Source: Planktothrix serta PCC 8927
GTDB lineage: Bacteria > Cyanobacteriota > Cyanobacteriia > Cyanobacteriales > Microcoleaceae
NCBI RefSeq assembly: GCF_900010725.2
Contig: NZ_LR734871.1
Coordinates: 122,496-159,879 of the forward strand
Reading direction: 5' to 3'
Length of the DNA: 37,384 bases
The position numbers and the translations under genes were made by a program. Shown here one piece after another: positions 16,779 to 24,938 of the stretch; the stretch's first letter is position 1; each line of letters starts with the position of its first letter. The notes under the pieces are model-generated. The model saw nothing but the letters and a program-made list of their open reading frames with translations. It did no database searches and was not told where the DNA came from.

Positions 16779-17324
16779 TCAGTTGTCCCGGAAGGGCATT
16801 CCCATTTCTTTGAGCAAGGCTCGCCCTTCTTCATCGGTTTTAGCTGAGGTGACAATTGCAATATCTAAGCCTCGAATTTGATCAATACTGTCATAACTAA
16901 TTTCAGGAAAGATCAGTTGTTCTCGGACACCCAAACTGTAGTTACCCCGACCATCAAAACTTTTGCCACTAACACCCCGAAAGTCACGAATCCGAGGCAG
17001 GGATAAATTGATCAGTCGGTCTAAGAAGGCATACATCCGTTCTGAACGTAGAGTTACCATCACACCAACGGGCATTCCTTTGCGAATTTTGAACCCCGCA
17101 ATGGCTTTTTTGGCTCGTGTAACCACGGGTTTTTGTCCCGTAATTACCGCCAATTCACTAATGGAGGACTCTAAAGCTTTGGCGTTTTGAGAAGCTTCGC
17201 CTAAACCCCGGTTGATAGTGACTTTAACAATCTTAGGAACTTGATGGATATTCTCATAGTGGAATTGCTCCATCATTTTGGGGACGATTTTGTCCAAGTA
17301 GACAGTCTTGAGTTTAGCTACCAT
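16779..17324 (-). CDS. rplE: 50S ribosomal protein L5
   Basis: L5 binds 5S rRNA and contacts S13 and the P-site tRNA. The 181-residue protein has [56 protein letters not shown] and [10 protein letters not shown], and ends [12 protein letters not shown]. The ATG at 17324 is used, although no strong Shine-Dalgarno is visible. The upstream gap to rplX is filled with three different heptamer repeats. Confidence 0.98.
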   Translation of the reverse strand: MVAKLKTVYLDKIVPKMMEQFHYENIHQVPKIVKVTINRGLGEASQNAKALESSISELAVITGQKPVVTRAKKAIAGFKIRKGMPVGVMVTLRSERMYAFLDRLINLSLPRIRDFRGVSGKSFDGRGNYSLGVREQLIFPEISYDSIDQIRGLDIAIVTSAKTDEEGRALLKEMGMPFRDN

Positions 17325-17382
17325 AGTTGTTGCTCTTTACGAATCCTGGGCTTGGTCAGGATAGTTGATCGTTGACAGTTGG

Positions 17383-17478
17383 AATTACGAATTACGAATT
17401 ACGAATGGGTAATGGGTAATGGGTAATGGGGGTAATGGGCAATTCCCTGTTCCCTGTTCCCTGTTCCCTGTTCCCTCT
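17383..17478. repeat. three stacked STRR families between rplX and rplE
   Basis: Three AATTACG units (17383-17403), three GGGTAAT units (17407-17427) with a fourth imperfect copy, and four CCCTGTT units (17445-17472) are arranged back to back. Three unrelated heptamers in one 150-base junction suggest repeated insertion at the same permissive spot. Confidence 0.9.
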
Positions 17479-17832
17479 TTAATCAATAATTTCACCCGTT
17501 TTTTTCAGCATTCTCACCTTGCGTCCGTCTTCAGTAAAGGTGTAAGACACCCGACTGGCTACGTTTTCTTTGGTGGAATACAGCATCACGTTAGAACTAT
17601 GAATCGGAGCTTCAAAGGTCATAATTCTGCCAGATTCGCCTTCTTGGCGGGGTTTAACGTGCTTAGTTCTGACGTTAACTTCCTTGACCACGACTTTACT
17701 GGCTTTGGGTAGAACCCGCAGGATTTCTCCGACTTTCCCCTTATCGCTCCCGGTAATCACTTGCACAGTGTCACCTTTTTTAACGTGCATTTTATAACGT
17801 TCGGGTCGATCGGATGTGGTTTTTTTGGACAT
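17479..17832 (-). CDS. rplX: 50S ribosomal protein L24
   Basis: L24 is an assembly initiator of the large subunit near the tunnel exit. The 117-residue protein has a KOW motif in [20 protein letters not shown] (about 16-35), followed by [15 protein letters not shown] and [20 protein letters not shown]. The ATG at 17832 shares its A with the rplN TAA stop (TAATG), and GGAGG lies seven bases upstream inside rplN. Its stop codon is immediately followed by the CCCTGTT repeat array. Confidence 0.98.
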   Translation of the reverse strand: MSKKTTSDRPERYKMHVKKGDTVQVITGSDKGKVGEILRVLPKASKVVVKEVNVRTKHVKPRQEGESGRIMTFEAPIHSSNVMLYSTKENVASRVSYTFTEDGRKVRMLKKTGEIID

Positions 17833-18200
17833 TAAAGAACCTCCGGTGCAAGAGAAACAATTTTCGTGAAATTTTTATCCCGTAGTTCCCGCGCTACAGG
17901 GCCAAATACACGAGTACCTCTGGGATTACCATCTGCGTTAATAATCACAGCCGCATTGTCATCAAACCGAATGCTCATGCCGCTATCCCGACGTAAACTA
18001 TGACGAGTACGGACAATGACAGCCCGAACCACATCGGATTTTTTCACCGCCATATTGGGAATAGCATCCTTGACCACCGCAATGATGACATCGCCGATTC
18101 CACCATAGCGACAGTTGCCGCCTTTTAAAACGCGAATACACATTAATTTTCGTGCACCGCTATTATCAGCAACATTGAGGATCGTTTGGACTTGAATCAT
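17832..18200 (-). CDS. rplN: 50S ribosomal protein L14
   Basis: L14 lies at the subunit interface. The 122-residue protein has the family N-terminus [20 protein letters not shown], followed by [20 protein letters not shown], and the C-terminal [20 protein letters not shown]. Length and composition are standard. The ATG at 18200 is used; it overlaps rplX by one base. The 74-base gap to rpsQ contains a dispersed palindrome. Confidence 0.98.
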   Translation of the reverse strand: MIQVQTILNVADNSGARKLMCIRVLKGGNCRYGGIGDVIIAVVKDAIPNMAVKKSDVVRAVIVRTRHSLRRDSGMSIRFDDNAAVIINADGNPRGTRVFGPVARELRDKNFTKIVSLAPEVL

Positions 18201-18255
18201 AGTTTTATTTTTCCCCCTCTCAAGTATTACTATTCTTTATAAAAACGTAATGGGA

Positions 18256-18275
18256 GGGACAGCCATGGCCGTCTC
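18256..18275. repeat. dispersed palindrome at the rpsQ stop codon
   Basis: GCCATGGC forms the core, with outer arms GGGAC and GTCTC separated by one mismatch. The longer AGAGACGGCCATGG-type palindrome is, as I recall, a recurring cyanobacterial element. It begins at the TAG stop of rpsQ, so this gene end is also bordered by a repeat. Confidence 0.55.
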
Positions 18276-18532
18276 TACAGATTAGTTTTTCCACTACCGC
18301 TTAGGATTTCGACCACATTCCAGCGTTTTGTTTTACTTAAAGGGCGAGTTTCGGAAATCCGAACTCGATCCCCTTCTTGACATTGGTTGTTTTCGTCGTG
18401 GGCTTTATATCGTTTAGTTTTAACGACAATTTTGCCGTATTTAGGATGGGGAGAACGGTTTTCGACCGTCACAACCACTGTTTTATCCATCTTGTTACTA
18501 ACGACTAAGCCAACTCTTTCTTTTACTGCCAT
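18275..18532 (-). CDS. rpsQ: 30S ribosomal protein S17
   Basis: S17 is a primary 16S rRNA-binding protein with an OB fold. The 85-residue protein has [20 protein letters not shown] near the N-terminus and [19 protein letters not shown] with [20 protein letters not shown] after it. The ATG at 18532 is used. It lies between rpmC and rplN as in other S10-spc operons. Confidence 0.98.
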   Translation of the reverse strand: MAVKERVGLVVSNKMDKTVVVTVENRSPHPKYGKIVVKTKRYKAHDENNQCQEGDRVRISETRPLSKTKRWNVVEILSGSGKTNL

Positions 18533-18610
18533 AGTGCAAGTCTCTTCAAAAAGTGAATGTTTGGGAAAATCCAGAATCCAGAAATTGATTATAAATCTAA
18601 ATTCTCCTTC

Positions 18611-18817
18611 TTACTCCCCCTGCAATTGGCGCTCCCGTTCCACCGTTTTTAATTGAGCTAAACGATGGCGCGTATGCTTAAACTCATGGGGTTTTTCTAA
18701 ACGCCCTGTCGCTTTCAGTAAACGGAGGTTAGCCAGTTGTTTTTTGACTTCTAAGATTTGCTGGGACAGTTCTTCATCATTTAACTGTCTCGCTTCTTCG
18801 ATTTTAGGAAAAGACAT
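18611..18817 (-). CDS. rpmC: 50S ribosomal protein L29
   Basis: L29 is a small helical protein beside the exit tunnel, near the trigger factor and SRP docking site. The 68-residue protein is predicted as two long helices, with the signature FKHTRHRLAQLKTVERERQL at the end and KQLANLRLLKATGRLEKPHE in the middle. The ATG at 18817 has AAAGGA seven bases upstream. Confidence 0.97.
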   Translation of the reverse strand: MSFPKIEEARQLNDEELSQQILEVKKQLANLRLLKATGRLEKPHEFKHTRHRLAQLKTVERERQLQGE

Positions 18818-18840
18818 AATTGAGTCCTTTAGGATTGACA

Positions 18841-18868
18841 GTTAACCGTTAACCGTTAACCGTTAACG
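18841..18868. repeat. GTTAACC STRR array between rplP and rpmC
   Basis: Four tandem GTTAACC-type units occupy the centre of the 57-base gap. The unit contains the palindrome GTTAAC, so a run of them can pair with itself. Confidence 0.85.
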
Positions 18869-18874
18869 ACACAT

Positions 18875-19300
18875 TTACAGAGCTTCTTCCTCAACGGAAC
18901 GGGCAATAAATTTGGTTTTAATCGGTAATTTAAACGCCGCTAACCGCATCGCTTCCCGGGCAATTTCTTCCGAAACCCCAGCAATTTCAAACAACACCCG
19001 ACCGGGTTTGACCACAGCCACCCAATATTCAGGTGCTCCTTTCCCAGAACCCATCCGGGTTTCAGCCGCCCGCATGGTTACAGGTTTATCTGGGAAAATC
19101 CGAATCCAAATTTTGCCACCCCGACGAATATAACGAGTCATCGCTCGACGAGCCGCTTCAATTTGGCGAGAGGTAATCCAACAGGGTTCTAAAGCTTGCA
19201 GTGCAAAATCACCGAAGTTTAGATCATTACCGCGAGTCGCTAGACCTCTCATGCGACCCCGCTGTTGTTTGCGGAACTTTGTTCTTCTGGGACTTAACAT
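18875..19300 (-). CDS. rplP: 50S ribosomal protein L16
   Basis: L16 helps place the A-site tRNA in the large subunit. The 141-residue protein starts [19 protein letters not shown] and contains [40 protein letters not shown] and [20 protein letters not shown], all canonical. The ATG at 19300 is used. The upstream junction to rpsC is a TTATCAG repeat array, so there is no usual Shine-Dalgarno. Confidence 0.98.
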   Translation of the reverse strand: MLSPRRTKFRKQQRGRMRGLATRGNDLNFGDFALQALEPCWITSRQIEAARRAMTRYIRRGGKIWIRIFPDKPVTMRAAETRMGSGKGAPEYWVAVVKPGRVLFEIAGVSEEIAREAMRLAAFKLPIKTKFIARSVEEEAL

Positions 19301-19304
19301 GATC

Positions 19305-19347
19305 GAATCAGTTATCAGTTATCAGTTATCAGTTATCAGTTATCAGT
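19305..19347. repeat. TTATCAG STRR array between rpsC and rplP
   Basis: Five perfect TTATCAG units follow an initial ATCAG. They start a few bases before the rplP start codon on the minus strand and occupy more than half of the 72-base junction. Confidence 0.9.
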
Positions 19348-19372
19348 AAATAGATAACGGACAACAATTTCT

Positions 19373-20101
19373 TTATCCTTCGTTAGAACGGTCGTCATAT
19401 TTTTGACGACGAGGTTGCCGATTACGACGGGGTTGAGTCGTCGGTGAGGCAGCGACCTCTTCCTGTCCCGGAATAATCTCTCCCTTAAAGACCCAAACTT
19501 TAACACCCAGAATGCCGTAAATTGTCAACGCCGTACAGTAGGCGTAGTCAATATCAGCCCGCAGGGTATGCAGAGGGACTCTACCTTCGCGTGTCCATTC
19601 TGTCCGGGCAATTTCTGCCCCATTCAACCGACCACTTACCTGGATTTTGATCCCTTCAATTCCAGCCTTCTGCGCCCGCGTAATCGCCTGACGCACCACC
19701 CGACGGAAGGAAACCCGTTTTTCCAGTTGTTGGGCGATATATTCACCAATCAAAGTAGCATCGGCATCAACCCGTGCCACTTCTACAACGTTGATCCGAA
19801 TTTGGCGATTATTACCCAGTTTTTTCTGGAGGCCTAGGCGCAGAGATTCAATCCCTGTACCCCCACGACCAACCACAACACCGGGTCTAGCCGTTTGGAC
19901 TTCTAAATCAATTTGATCCGCTTTGCGTTCAATTCGGACTTTGGAAATCCCAGCGTTATGCAGTTCTTTGCGAACAAACTCCCGAATCGTATAGTCTTCC
20001 TGTAACAGTTCAGGATACTGTTTAGAATCAGCAAACCAACGGGATCTGTGCTCTTGGGTAATTCCCAGTCGAAACCCAACAGGATGAATTTTTTGTCCCA
20101 T
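19373..20101 (-). CDS. rpsC: 30S ribosomal protein S3
   Basis: S3 lies at the mRNA entry site and has helicase-related activity. The 242-residue protein starts [20 protein letters not shown]. The KH domain has the GxxG loop in [17 protein letters not shown] (about 72-88), and the C-terminal domain has [20 protein letters not shown]. The tail after about residue 215 is arginine-rich and variable ([19 protein letters not shown]). The ATG at 20101 is used. Confidence 0.98.
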   Translation of the reverse strand: MGQKIHPVGFRLGITQEHRSRWFADSKQYPELLQEDYTIREFVRKELHNAGISKVRIERKADQIDLEVQTARPGVVVGRGGTGIESLRLGLQKKLGNNRQIRINVVEVARVDADATLIGEYIAQQLEKRVSFRRVVRQAITRAQKAGIEGIKIQVSGRLNGAEIARTEWTREGRVPLHTLRADIDYAYCTALTIYGILGVKVWVFKGEIIPGQEEVAASPTTQPRRNRQPRRQKYDDRSNEG

Positions 20102-20196
20102 AGCAGATTAAGGATGAGGTATTTTGATGAATTTTGATTCTCCCGCGAGAATAGAATTTAGACGTTTCTTGCCATTCCAGGATGTCCTGATCGCCC

Positions 20197-20556
20197 TTAG
20201 CTATCCGCTTGAGGGGCCACAGCAACAATAATATGACAAGTCGGCTTGCGAATTTGGTAGGCACGGCCTTGGGCGCGAGGTCTAAACCGTTTAATGCAAG
20301 GCCCTTGATCGGCGTAAGCCTGAGAAATCACTAAATCCTTTGGATCTAAGCCAGAATTGTGTTCGGCGTTAGCAACCGCCGAGCGCAAAACCTTGAGAAT
20401 CGGTTCACAAGCCCGATAGGGCATGAATTCCAAAATGATCAAAGCTTCTCGGTAGGATCGTCCCCGAATCTGATCCAAAACTCGTCGTACCTTGAAGGGT
20501 GACATCCGAATGTAACGGGCGATCGCTTTTACTTCGGAGCTAGTATCTATAGCCAT
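20197..20556 (-). CDS. rplV: 50S ribosomal protein L22
   Basis: L22 lines the nascent-peptide tunnel. The 119-residue protein has [20 protein letters not shown] near the N-terminus, [20 protein letters not shown] in the middle and the tunnel-loop and C-terminal stretch [20 protein letters not shown]. The ATG at 20556 is used. It lies between rpsS and rpsC, the universal order. Confidence 0.98.
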   Translation of the reverse strand: MAIDTSSEVKAIARYIRMSPFKVRRVLDQIRGRSYREALIILEFMPYRACEPILKVLRSAVANAEHNSGLDPKDLVISQAYADQGPCIKRFRPRAQGRAYQIRKPTCHIIVAVAPQADS

Positions 20557-20612
20557 AGTTCATTTTAATTCCTAGTAGGCATTCAATGGAATTGAATGGC
20601 AATGCAACTATC

Positions 20613-20891
20613 CTAACGGCGGGCTTTTTTATCACTTTTAGCGTGACCTCGGAAGGTACGAGTGGGAGCAAATTCTCCTAATTTATGACCAACCATTTGT
20701 TCAGTAACGAACACAGGAACGTGTTGTCTGCCGTTATGGACGGCGATCGTATGACCCACCATTTGGGGGATGATCGTGGATGCCCTTGACCACGTTTTGA
20801 TCACTTGTTTCTCTCCCTTGGCATTTAATTTTTCAACTTTGCTCAGGAGATGATCCGCTACAAATGGGCCTTTTTTGAGTGAACGAGACAT
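20613..20891 (-). CDS. rpsS: 30S ribosomal protein S19
   Basis: S19 is a small-subunit head protein that pairs with S13. The 92-residue protein starts [20 protein letters not shown] and contains [20 protein letters not shown] and [20 protein letters not shown]. The ATG at 20891 is used. The gap to rplB upstream is filled with heptamer repeats. Confidence 0.98.
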   Translation of the reverse strand: MSRSLKKGPFVADHLLSKVEKLNAKGEKQVIKTWSRASTIIPQMVGHTIAVHNGRQHVPVFVTEQMVGHKLGEFAPTRTFRGHAKSDKKARR

Positions 20892-20900
20892 AGTTAATTT

Positions 20901-21012
20901 GTTGTCGGTTGTCAGTTGTCAGTTGTCGGTTAATCAGGAATCAGCAACAGTCAACAGTTAACAGTCAACAGTTAACAGTCAACAGTCAACAGTCAACAGT
21001 CAACAGTCAACA
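20901..21012. repeat. long mixed STRR array between rplB and rpsS
   Basis: TTGTCAG and TTGTCGG units are followed by about ten alternating TCAACAG and TTAACAG units up to 21011. This is one of the longest arrays in the window and fills nearly the whole 124-base junction. Confidence 0.9.
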
Positions 21013-21015
21013 AGA

Positions 21016-21879
21016 TTAAGTTTGCCGTCCACCTTTACCCCGTTTCGAGGATTTACGACGACGACGAACAATTAAAGCGGTACTCCGTTTTTTCTTGTTG
21101 CGGGTCTTCGCACCTAAGGCGGGTTTACCCCAAGGCGTAACCGGGCCAGAACGACCAATCGGTGCCCGTCCTTCTCCACCACCATGAGGGTGATCCACCG
21201 GGTTCATGACGCTACCGCGAACTTCAGGACGACGACCTTTCCAACGGTTGCGACCCGCTTTACCGATACTGATGTTTCGAGCATCAATATTGCCGACTTG
21301 TCCAATGGTGGCGTAGCATAGAGCCGGAATCTTCCGTTGTTCGCCAGAAGGCAGTTTCAGGGTGACATAGTTCCCTTCTTTAGCCATGACTTGAGCCGTT
21401 GTTCCCGCAGCCCGAACGATTTGTCCGCCTTTACCGGGGATTAATTCGACGTTATGTACTTCTGTCCCTAACGGAATTTTCGATAGGGGCAGAGCATTGC
21501 CGACTTCGATGGGGGAGTCAGGGCCAGAAACAATCAGGGTTCCGACTTTGAGTCCTAGCGGGTGCAAAATATAACGCTTTTCACCATCGGTATAATAAAC
21601 CAGGGCAATCCGCGCATTACGGTTGGGATCGTATTCAATCTCAGCGACTTTGGCGGGAATATTGTGCTTATCCCGACGGAAATCAACAATTCGATACAGT
21701 TTTTTGTGTCCGCCACCCCGATGACGACAGGTAATCACGCCTCGGTTATTCCGTCCTTTATCCCGGTGTTTGGAAACCGTTAAGGAAGGTTCCGGTTCAG
21801 AACGAGTAATCTCGGCAAAATCGGAAACAGTATGTTGGCGAGTAGCGGGAGTATAGGGTCGGTATGAACGAATTCCCAT
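21016..21879 (-). CDS. rplB: 50S ribosomal protein L2
   Basis: L2 is needed for subunit joining and peptidyl transferase activity. The 287-residue protein starts [20 protein letters not shown] and has [32 protein letters not shown]-type and [20 protein letters not shown] motifs; the histidine in DHPHGGGEG is the one tied to activity in the family. The C-terminus is strongly basic. The ATG at 21879 has AAGGA about eight bases upstream. Confidence 0.98.
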   Translation of the reverse strand: MGIRSYRPYTPATRQHTVSDFAEITRSEPEPSLTVSKHRDKGRNNRGVITCRHRGGGHKKLYRIVDFRRDKHNIPAKVAEIEYDPNRNARIALVYYTDGEKRYILHPLGLKVGTLIVSGPDSPIEVGNALPLSKIPLGTEVHNVELIPGKGGQIVRAAGTTAQVMAKEGNYVTLKLPSGEQRKIPALCYATIGQVGNIDARNISIGKAGRNRWKGRRPEVRGSVMNPVDHPHGGGEGRAPIGRSGPVTPWGKPALGAKTRNKKKRSTALIVRRRRKSSKRGKGGRQT

Positions 21880-21917
21880 ATTTGATCCTTAGATTCTAAA
21901 CACATTGGTTGAGGTGT

Positions 21918-21981
21918 TGACAGTTGACGGTTGACGGTTGACTGTTAACCGACAACAGACAACAGACAACGGACAACAACC
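21918..21981. repeat. STRR arrays between rplW and rplB
   Basis: GTTGACG/GTTGACT units are followed by CAACAGA and CAACGGA units. They end a few bases before the rplW stop at 21985. Confidence 0.8.
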
Positions 21982-21984
21982 TTT

Positions 21985-22290
21985 CTACACATCTGGGAAC
22001 AGGACTTTCCGCAGGGGGTCTCCATCTACTAGGGTGATGATTGCCCGTTTGTAGCCAGGTTTGTACCCAACAAATTTACCAACCCGACGACGTTTGCGTG
22101 GCGGAATATGGGTATTAACAGCTTTGACTTTAACGGGAAATAACAGTTCAATGGCTTGTTTGATCATCGGCTTAGTCGCCTTGCGATCAACATCAAACGT
22201 AAACTGATTCAGTTCCATTAACATCGTGGCTTTTTCAGTCACAATCGGACGCTTCACCAAATCAATCAGATCGCCGGGATTATACTCCAT
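21985..22290 (-). CDS. rplW: 50S ribosomal protein L23
   Basis: L23 is the ribosomal docking site for trigger factor and SRP at the tunnel exit. The 101-residue protein has [20 protein letters not shown], a [20 protein letters not shown] segment and [20 protein letters not shown]. The ATG at 22290 overlaps the end of rplD by 11 bases, and AGGAGG lies about eight bases upstream within rplD, so the two are translationally coupled. Confidence 0.98.
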   Translation of the reverse strand: MEYNPGDLIDLVKRPIVTEKATMLMELNQFTFDVDRKATKPMIKQAIELLFPVKVKAVNTHIPPRKRRRVGKFVGYKPGYKRAIITLVDGDPLRKVLFPDV

Positions 22291-22918
22291 CTCCGTAAAC
22301 CTCCTGAATTTTGGCGAGGGCCGCAGCCGTTGTTATAATTTTGTCAGCAGCCAGAACGTCATAAACGTTGAGGCTATCAGCCAAGCACATTCTCAGTTTC
22401 GGGATGTTGCGACCCGATAAATAAATATTGGGTTGTTTCTCGGCTAACACCAATAAAACTTTAGATTCGGGTTCAATTCCCCAACGGGTCATCGCCGATA
22501 CTAAGTCTTTGGTTTTGGGTCGAGAAAACTGATCCGCAAATTCTTCAACCACAATTAGATCTTCAAATCGGCTTTGAAAAGCAGTTCGCAGGGCTAACTG
22601 TCTTTCTTTGCGGTTCATTTTTTGGGAATAGTCTCTGGGTTTGGGCCCAAAAATCACCCCACCGCCTCGCCACAAAGGAGAACGAATCGAACCCGCCCTA
22701 GCACGGCCTGTTCCTTTCTGACGCCAAGGTTTCCGACCACCCCCCCGAACTTCAGCACGGGTTTTGGTGCAGGCTGTGCCTTGACGAGCATTCGCCATTT
22801 GCCGAACTAAGGCTCTATGGACAATGTGACTGGCATTTTCTTCGGATGCTACTTTCAGGTCAAGGGTCGCTTGTCCTACGCTTTCACCCTGCCAATTTCG
22901 GACTACACAATCAACCAT
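22280..22918 (-). CDS. rplD: 50S ribosomal protein L4
   Basis: L4 lines the exit tunnel and, in E. coli, also represses its own operon. The 212-residue protein has the extended loop [20 protein letters not shown] followed by [16 protein letters not shown], and [20 protein letters not shown]. The ATG at 22918 has AGGAGG nine to ten bases upstream and lies 14 bases after the rplC stop. In view of the long structured leader in front of rplC, this is the natural candidate for an autogenous regulator, but no binding site is shown. Confidence 0.98.
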   Translation of the reverse strand: MVDCVVRNWQGESVGQATLDLKVASEENASHIVHRALVRQMANARQGTACTKTRAEVRGGGRKPWRQKGTGRARAGSIRSPLWRGGGVIFGPKPRDYSQKMNRKERQLALRTAFQSRFEDLIVVEEFADQFSRPKTKDLVSAMTRWGIEPESKVLLVLAEKQPNIYLSGRNIPKLRMCLADSLNVYDVLAADKIITTAAALAKIQEVYGDGV

Positions 22919-22932
22919 GGTTGTTTCCTCCT

Positions 22933-23622
22933 CTACTTGCCACCGACTATGTTAGCGGGTGCGATACTCAACAAACCGCCGGGTTTGCCAGGAACAGCCC
23001 CTTTTACTAACAGCAGGTTACGTTCAGGATCGACACGCACAACGATTAATTTGCGAGTGGTGACTTGGCTGGCTCCGTATTGTCCGGCCATGCGTTTCCC
23101 AGGATAAACCCGGCCTGGGGTGGTTCCAGGGCCGATAGAACCGGGCTGACGGTGGTTTTTTGAACCATGAGCCATAGGGCCACGTTTAAAGTTATGGCGT
23201 TTTTGATAACCGGAGAAGCCACGACCCATGCTGGTTCCACTCACATCTACCAGTTGTCCTGGGGTGAACATATCAGCTTTGAGTTGTTGGCCTAATTCAA
23301 AGTTTCCGGCTTCATTGACGCGGTACTCTTTAAGGTGGCGCATAGGAATGCCGCCAGATTTGGCTAAATGTCCCTGTTCCGCATTGCTGAGATACTTATT
23401 GACCTCTTTGTCGGGAGATTTTTTTGTATTTAGCTTGCGTTTTTTATCAGGAACTTCACCGTACCCTAATTGGATGGCGGTGTAGCCGTCCGTTTGTTTG
23501 GTTTTAATCTGGGTAACAATGCAAGGCCCTGCTTGAATGACGGTGACGGGAATCGCTTTCCCGCTTTCGACTTCAAACACTTGGGTCATGCCGACTTTTG
23601 TGCCGAGGATACCTACAGACAC
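22933..23622 (-). CDS. rplC: 50S ribosomal protein L3
   Basis: L3 starts large-subunit assembly and reaches the peptidyl transferase centre. The 229-residue protein starts [20 protein letters not shown] after a GTG start codon at 23622, and has the signature [20 protein letters not shown] with [26 protein letters not shown] lies about ten bases upstream. It is the first gene of the operon: rpsJ (S10) is not in front of it. It is preceded by a leader of about 490 bases and a strong promoter. Confidence 0.98.
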   Translation of the reverse strand: MSVGILGTKVGMTQVFEVESGKAIPVTVIQAGPCIVTQIKTKQTDGYTAIQLGYGEVPDKKRKLNTKKSPDKEVNKYLSNAEQGHLAKSGGIPMRHLKEYRVNEAGNFELGQQLKADMFTPGQLVDVSGTSMGRGFSGYQKRHNFKRGPMAHGSKNHRQPGSIGPGTTPGRVYPGKRMAGQYGASQVTTRKLIVVRVDPERNLLLVKGAVPGKPGGLLSIAPANIVGGK

Positions 23623-24115
23623 TTAAACTAGCCTCTCTTTTCTACGCATTACAATAAAGTTTGGATCGACCGTGAGGAAGAATCCCCTTGCTGAAAACCC
23701 ACAAGACCTTGATTAAAGATGAGTTGTGGATGTTTAAACACACCAAAACAGTCTCCCGCCATTAAAGGAGGATAAACCCTGGGGAGCTTAGAACGCTTTC
23801 CGGCTATCAACAAGTTTTAAGCGGTTTGTGGATCGAGGATTGCCCTCGATACTGCTTTTATGTCGCTGGGACTTGAGCAGCAAGCTACTCAGTATCCTTT
23901 CCTGACCGGTTGTTAAACCTTATGCAGATCACTGGGCTTACGCCGAATTTGTGTAGGATTTAACGTCAGTAGGGTGCTGTTTCCTTGCGGATTCGGCTTC
24001 ACTGATTTCTGTCCAATCACTGACTCCTTGAGGGTGAACACCGTTAACGCGATGTTCTCACCGCCGGGAAAATCAGTCTTTTGGAAGTCAACAGCATTTG
24101 CCCGATTAGCGACAA
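23623..24115 (-). promoter_or_regulatory. long structured 5' leader of the ribosomal operon (candidate r-leader RNA)
   Basis: The predicted transcript start near 24115 leaves about 490 untranslated bases before rplC. Read on the minus strand, ACTGATTT (24077-24070) pairs with AAATCAGT (24008-24001). Inside it, GGTG plus AACA pair with TGTT plus CACC (24062-24053 with 24040-24033, two-base bulge). Next, GCCGAAT (23997-23991) pairs with ATTCGGC (23948-23942), and ATCGAGG pairs with CCTCGAT around a five-base loop (23850-23832). Successive long-range stems of seven to eight pairs are unlikely to be all chance. An autoregulatory or attenuation element is inferred; I recognise no known riboswitch. 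Confidence 0.5.
23913..24020 (-). CDS. possible leader ORF in the rplC leader
   Basis: From a GTG at 24020 a 35-codon frame reads MIGQKSVKPNPQGNSTLLTL and ends with NPTQIRRKPSDLHKV and TAA at 23913. AAGGAG lies only three bases before the GTG. The same frame is open for 77 codons (from 24146), upstream of any ATG, TTG or GTG that would be within the expected transcript, and its upstream part (ANAVDFQKTDFPGGENIALT) also reads like protein. It overlaps the complementary segments of the leader, so protein coding and RNA pairing may be alternative explanations. I recognise no family. This is a hypothesis only. Confidence 0.25.
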   Translation of the reverse strand: MIGQKSVKPNPQGNSTLLTLNPTQIRRKPSDLHKV

Positions 24116-24121
24116 TTTTTG

Positions 24122-24150
24122 ATTGTAGGGTAATTTTAACAAACTGTCAA
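24122..24150 (-). promoter_or_regulatory. strong sigma-70 type promoter of the ribosomal operon
   Basis: On the minus strand a perfect -35 TTGACA (24150-24145) is separated by exactly 17 bases from TACAAT (24127-24122), five of six matches to the -10 consensus. It faces rplC and predicts a start site near 24115. It is the best promoter match that I found in the window. Confidence 0.8.
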
Positions 24151-24221
24151 GAGTCTATCCCAAGTCCGATAAAATTTGTAATTGAACTTTAGAGGCGTTC
24201 GGTTATTTCCCAAAGTTAAAG

Positions 24222-24250
24222 AACGCTTTCTATGCGTGGGGAGTGTCAAA
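24222..24250 (+). repeat. degenerate IS200/IS605-like end
   Basis: ACGC and GCGT flank TTTCTAT and are followed by GGGGAGTGTCAA, the same GAGTGTCAA terminus as the relic at 7242. The stem is short, so this could be an eroded transposon end or chance. It lies between the divergent rplC and ndhN promoters. Confidence 0.25.
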
Positions 24251-24254
24251 AATC

Positions 24255-24260
24255 TATAAT
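24255..24260 (+). promoter_or_regulatory. candidate -10 element for ndhN
   Basis: A perfect TATAAT lies 55 bases before the ndhN ATG. No matching -35 is seen 16-19 bases upstream, so activity would need an activator or is weak. Confidence 0.4.
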
Positions 24261-24315
24261 GTTTATTTCGAGCGAAGATAAGCAAGATTTAGTAAACGAG
24301 GTTAATTATTGAGTT

Positions 24316-24792
24316 ATGGCACTGATCACAACCGGGAGCAAGCTCCTTCGAGATTTAGAAACCTACGGAGCTTTAGGAATGTATGTTCCCCTGGAAGGGG
24401 GATTTGAAGGACGATACCGTCGTCGGTTGCGGGCGAATGGATATACAACCTATAACCTATCGGCGCGGGGTTTAGGAGATTTAGCAGCTTATTTAACTGG
24501 GGTTCATGGGGTTCGTCCTCCCCACTTAGGTAAAAAAAGCAGTGGGAATGAAGCGGCTGTTGGTAACATCTATTATGTTCCCCCGATTTTAAATACCCAG
24601 TTAGATCAACTTCCGCCCAAATCGAAAGGTTTAGTCCTGTGGATTATTGAAGGTCATATTTTGTCGAGTCAAGAAATTGCGTTTTTGACTCAACTCCCCC
24701 AACAAGAACCCCGTGTCAAATTGGTGGTAGAAATGGGAGGAGCGCGGGTTGTACAATGGACACCCCTTAAGGATGTCAATGTTGCGGCTTGA
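24316..24792 (+). CDS. ndhN: NAD(P)H-quinone oxidoreductase (NDH-1) subunit N
   Basis: NdhN is a cyanobacteria- and plant-specific subunit of the photosynthetic NDH-1 complex, in the peripheral arm on the cytoplasmic face of thylakoids, where the complex drives cyclic electron flow and respiration. The 158-residue protein starts MALITTGSKLLRDLETYGAL and contains GGFEGRYRRRLRANGYTTYN, GVRPPHLGKKSSGNEAAVG and IYYVPPILNTQLDQLPPKSK, which match this family. No membrane segment is evident. The ATG at 24316 is used. It has its own intrinsic terminator directly downstream, so it is probably monocistronic and divergent from the ribosomal operon. Confidence 0.96.
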   Translation: MALITTGSKLLRDLETYGALGMYVPLEGGFEGRYRRRLRANGYTTYNLSARGLGDLAAYLTGVHGVRPPHLGKKSSGNEAAVGNIYYVPPILNTQLDQLPPKSKGLVLWIIEGHILSSQEIAFLTQLPQQEPRVKLVVEMGGARVVQWTPLKDVNVAA

Positions 24793-24821
24793 ACACTGTT
24801 CTTAACTTTTAAGTCGAACTT

Positions 24822-24849
24822 AAGTTGGGTTAACCCAACTTATTTTTTT
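24822..24849 (+). terminator. intrinsic terminator of ndhN
   Basis: AAGTTGGG and CCCAACTT form at least eight base pairs around TTAA, followed by one A and seven T residues. It begins 30 bases after the ndhN stop. This is a textbook rho-independent terminator. Confidence 0.92.
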
Positions 24850-24938
24850 GACCGTTAAGAAAGGCACTCTTGCAATAGGCAATAGTAATTATTTTGACCG
24901 GTTTCTGGATTGCTGATTCTTGTGTCACCATAGAAAGA

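Noticed and set aside
23974-24192. Plus-strand frame of 72 codons in the rplC-ndhN gap
   Set aside because: It runs antisense to the rplC promoter and leader and has no ribosome-binding site.
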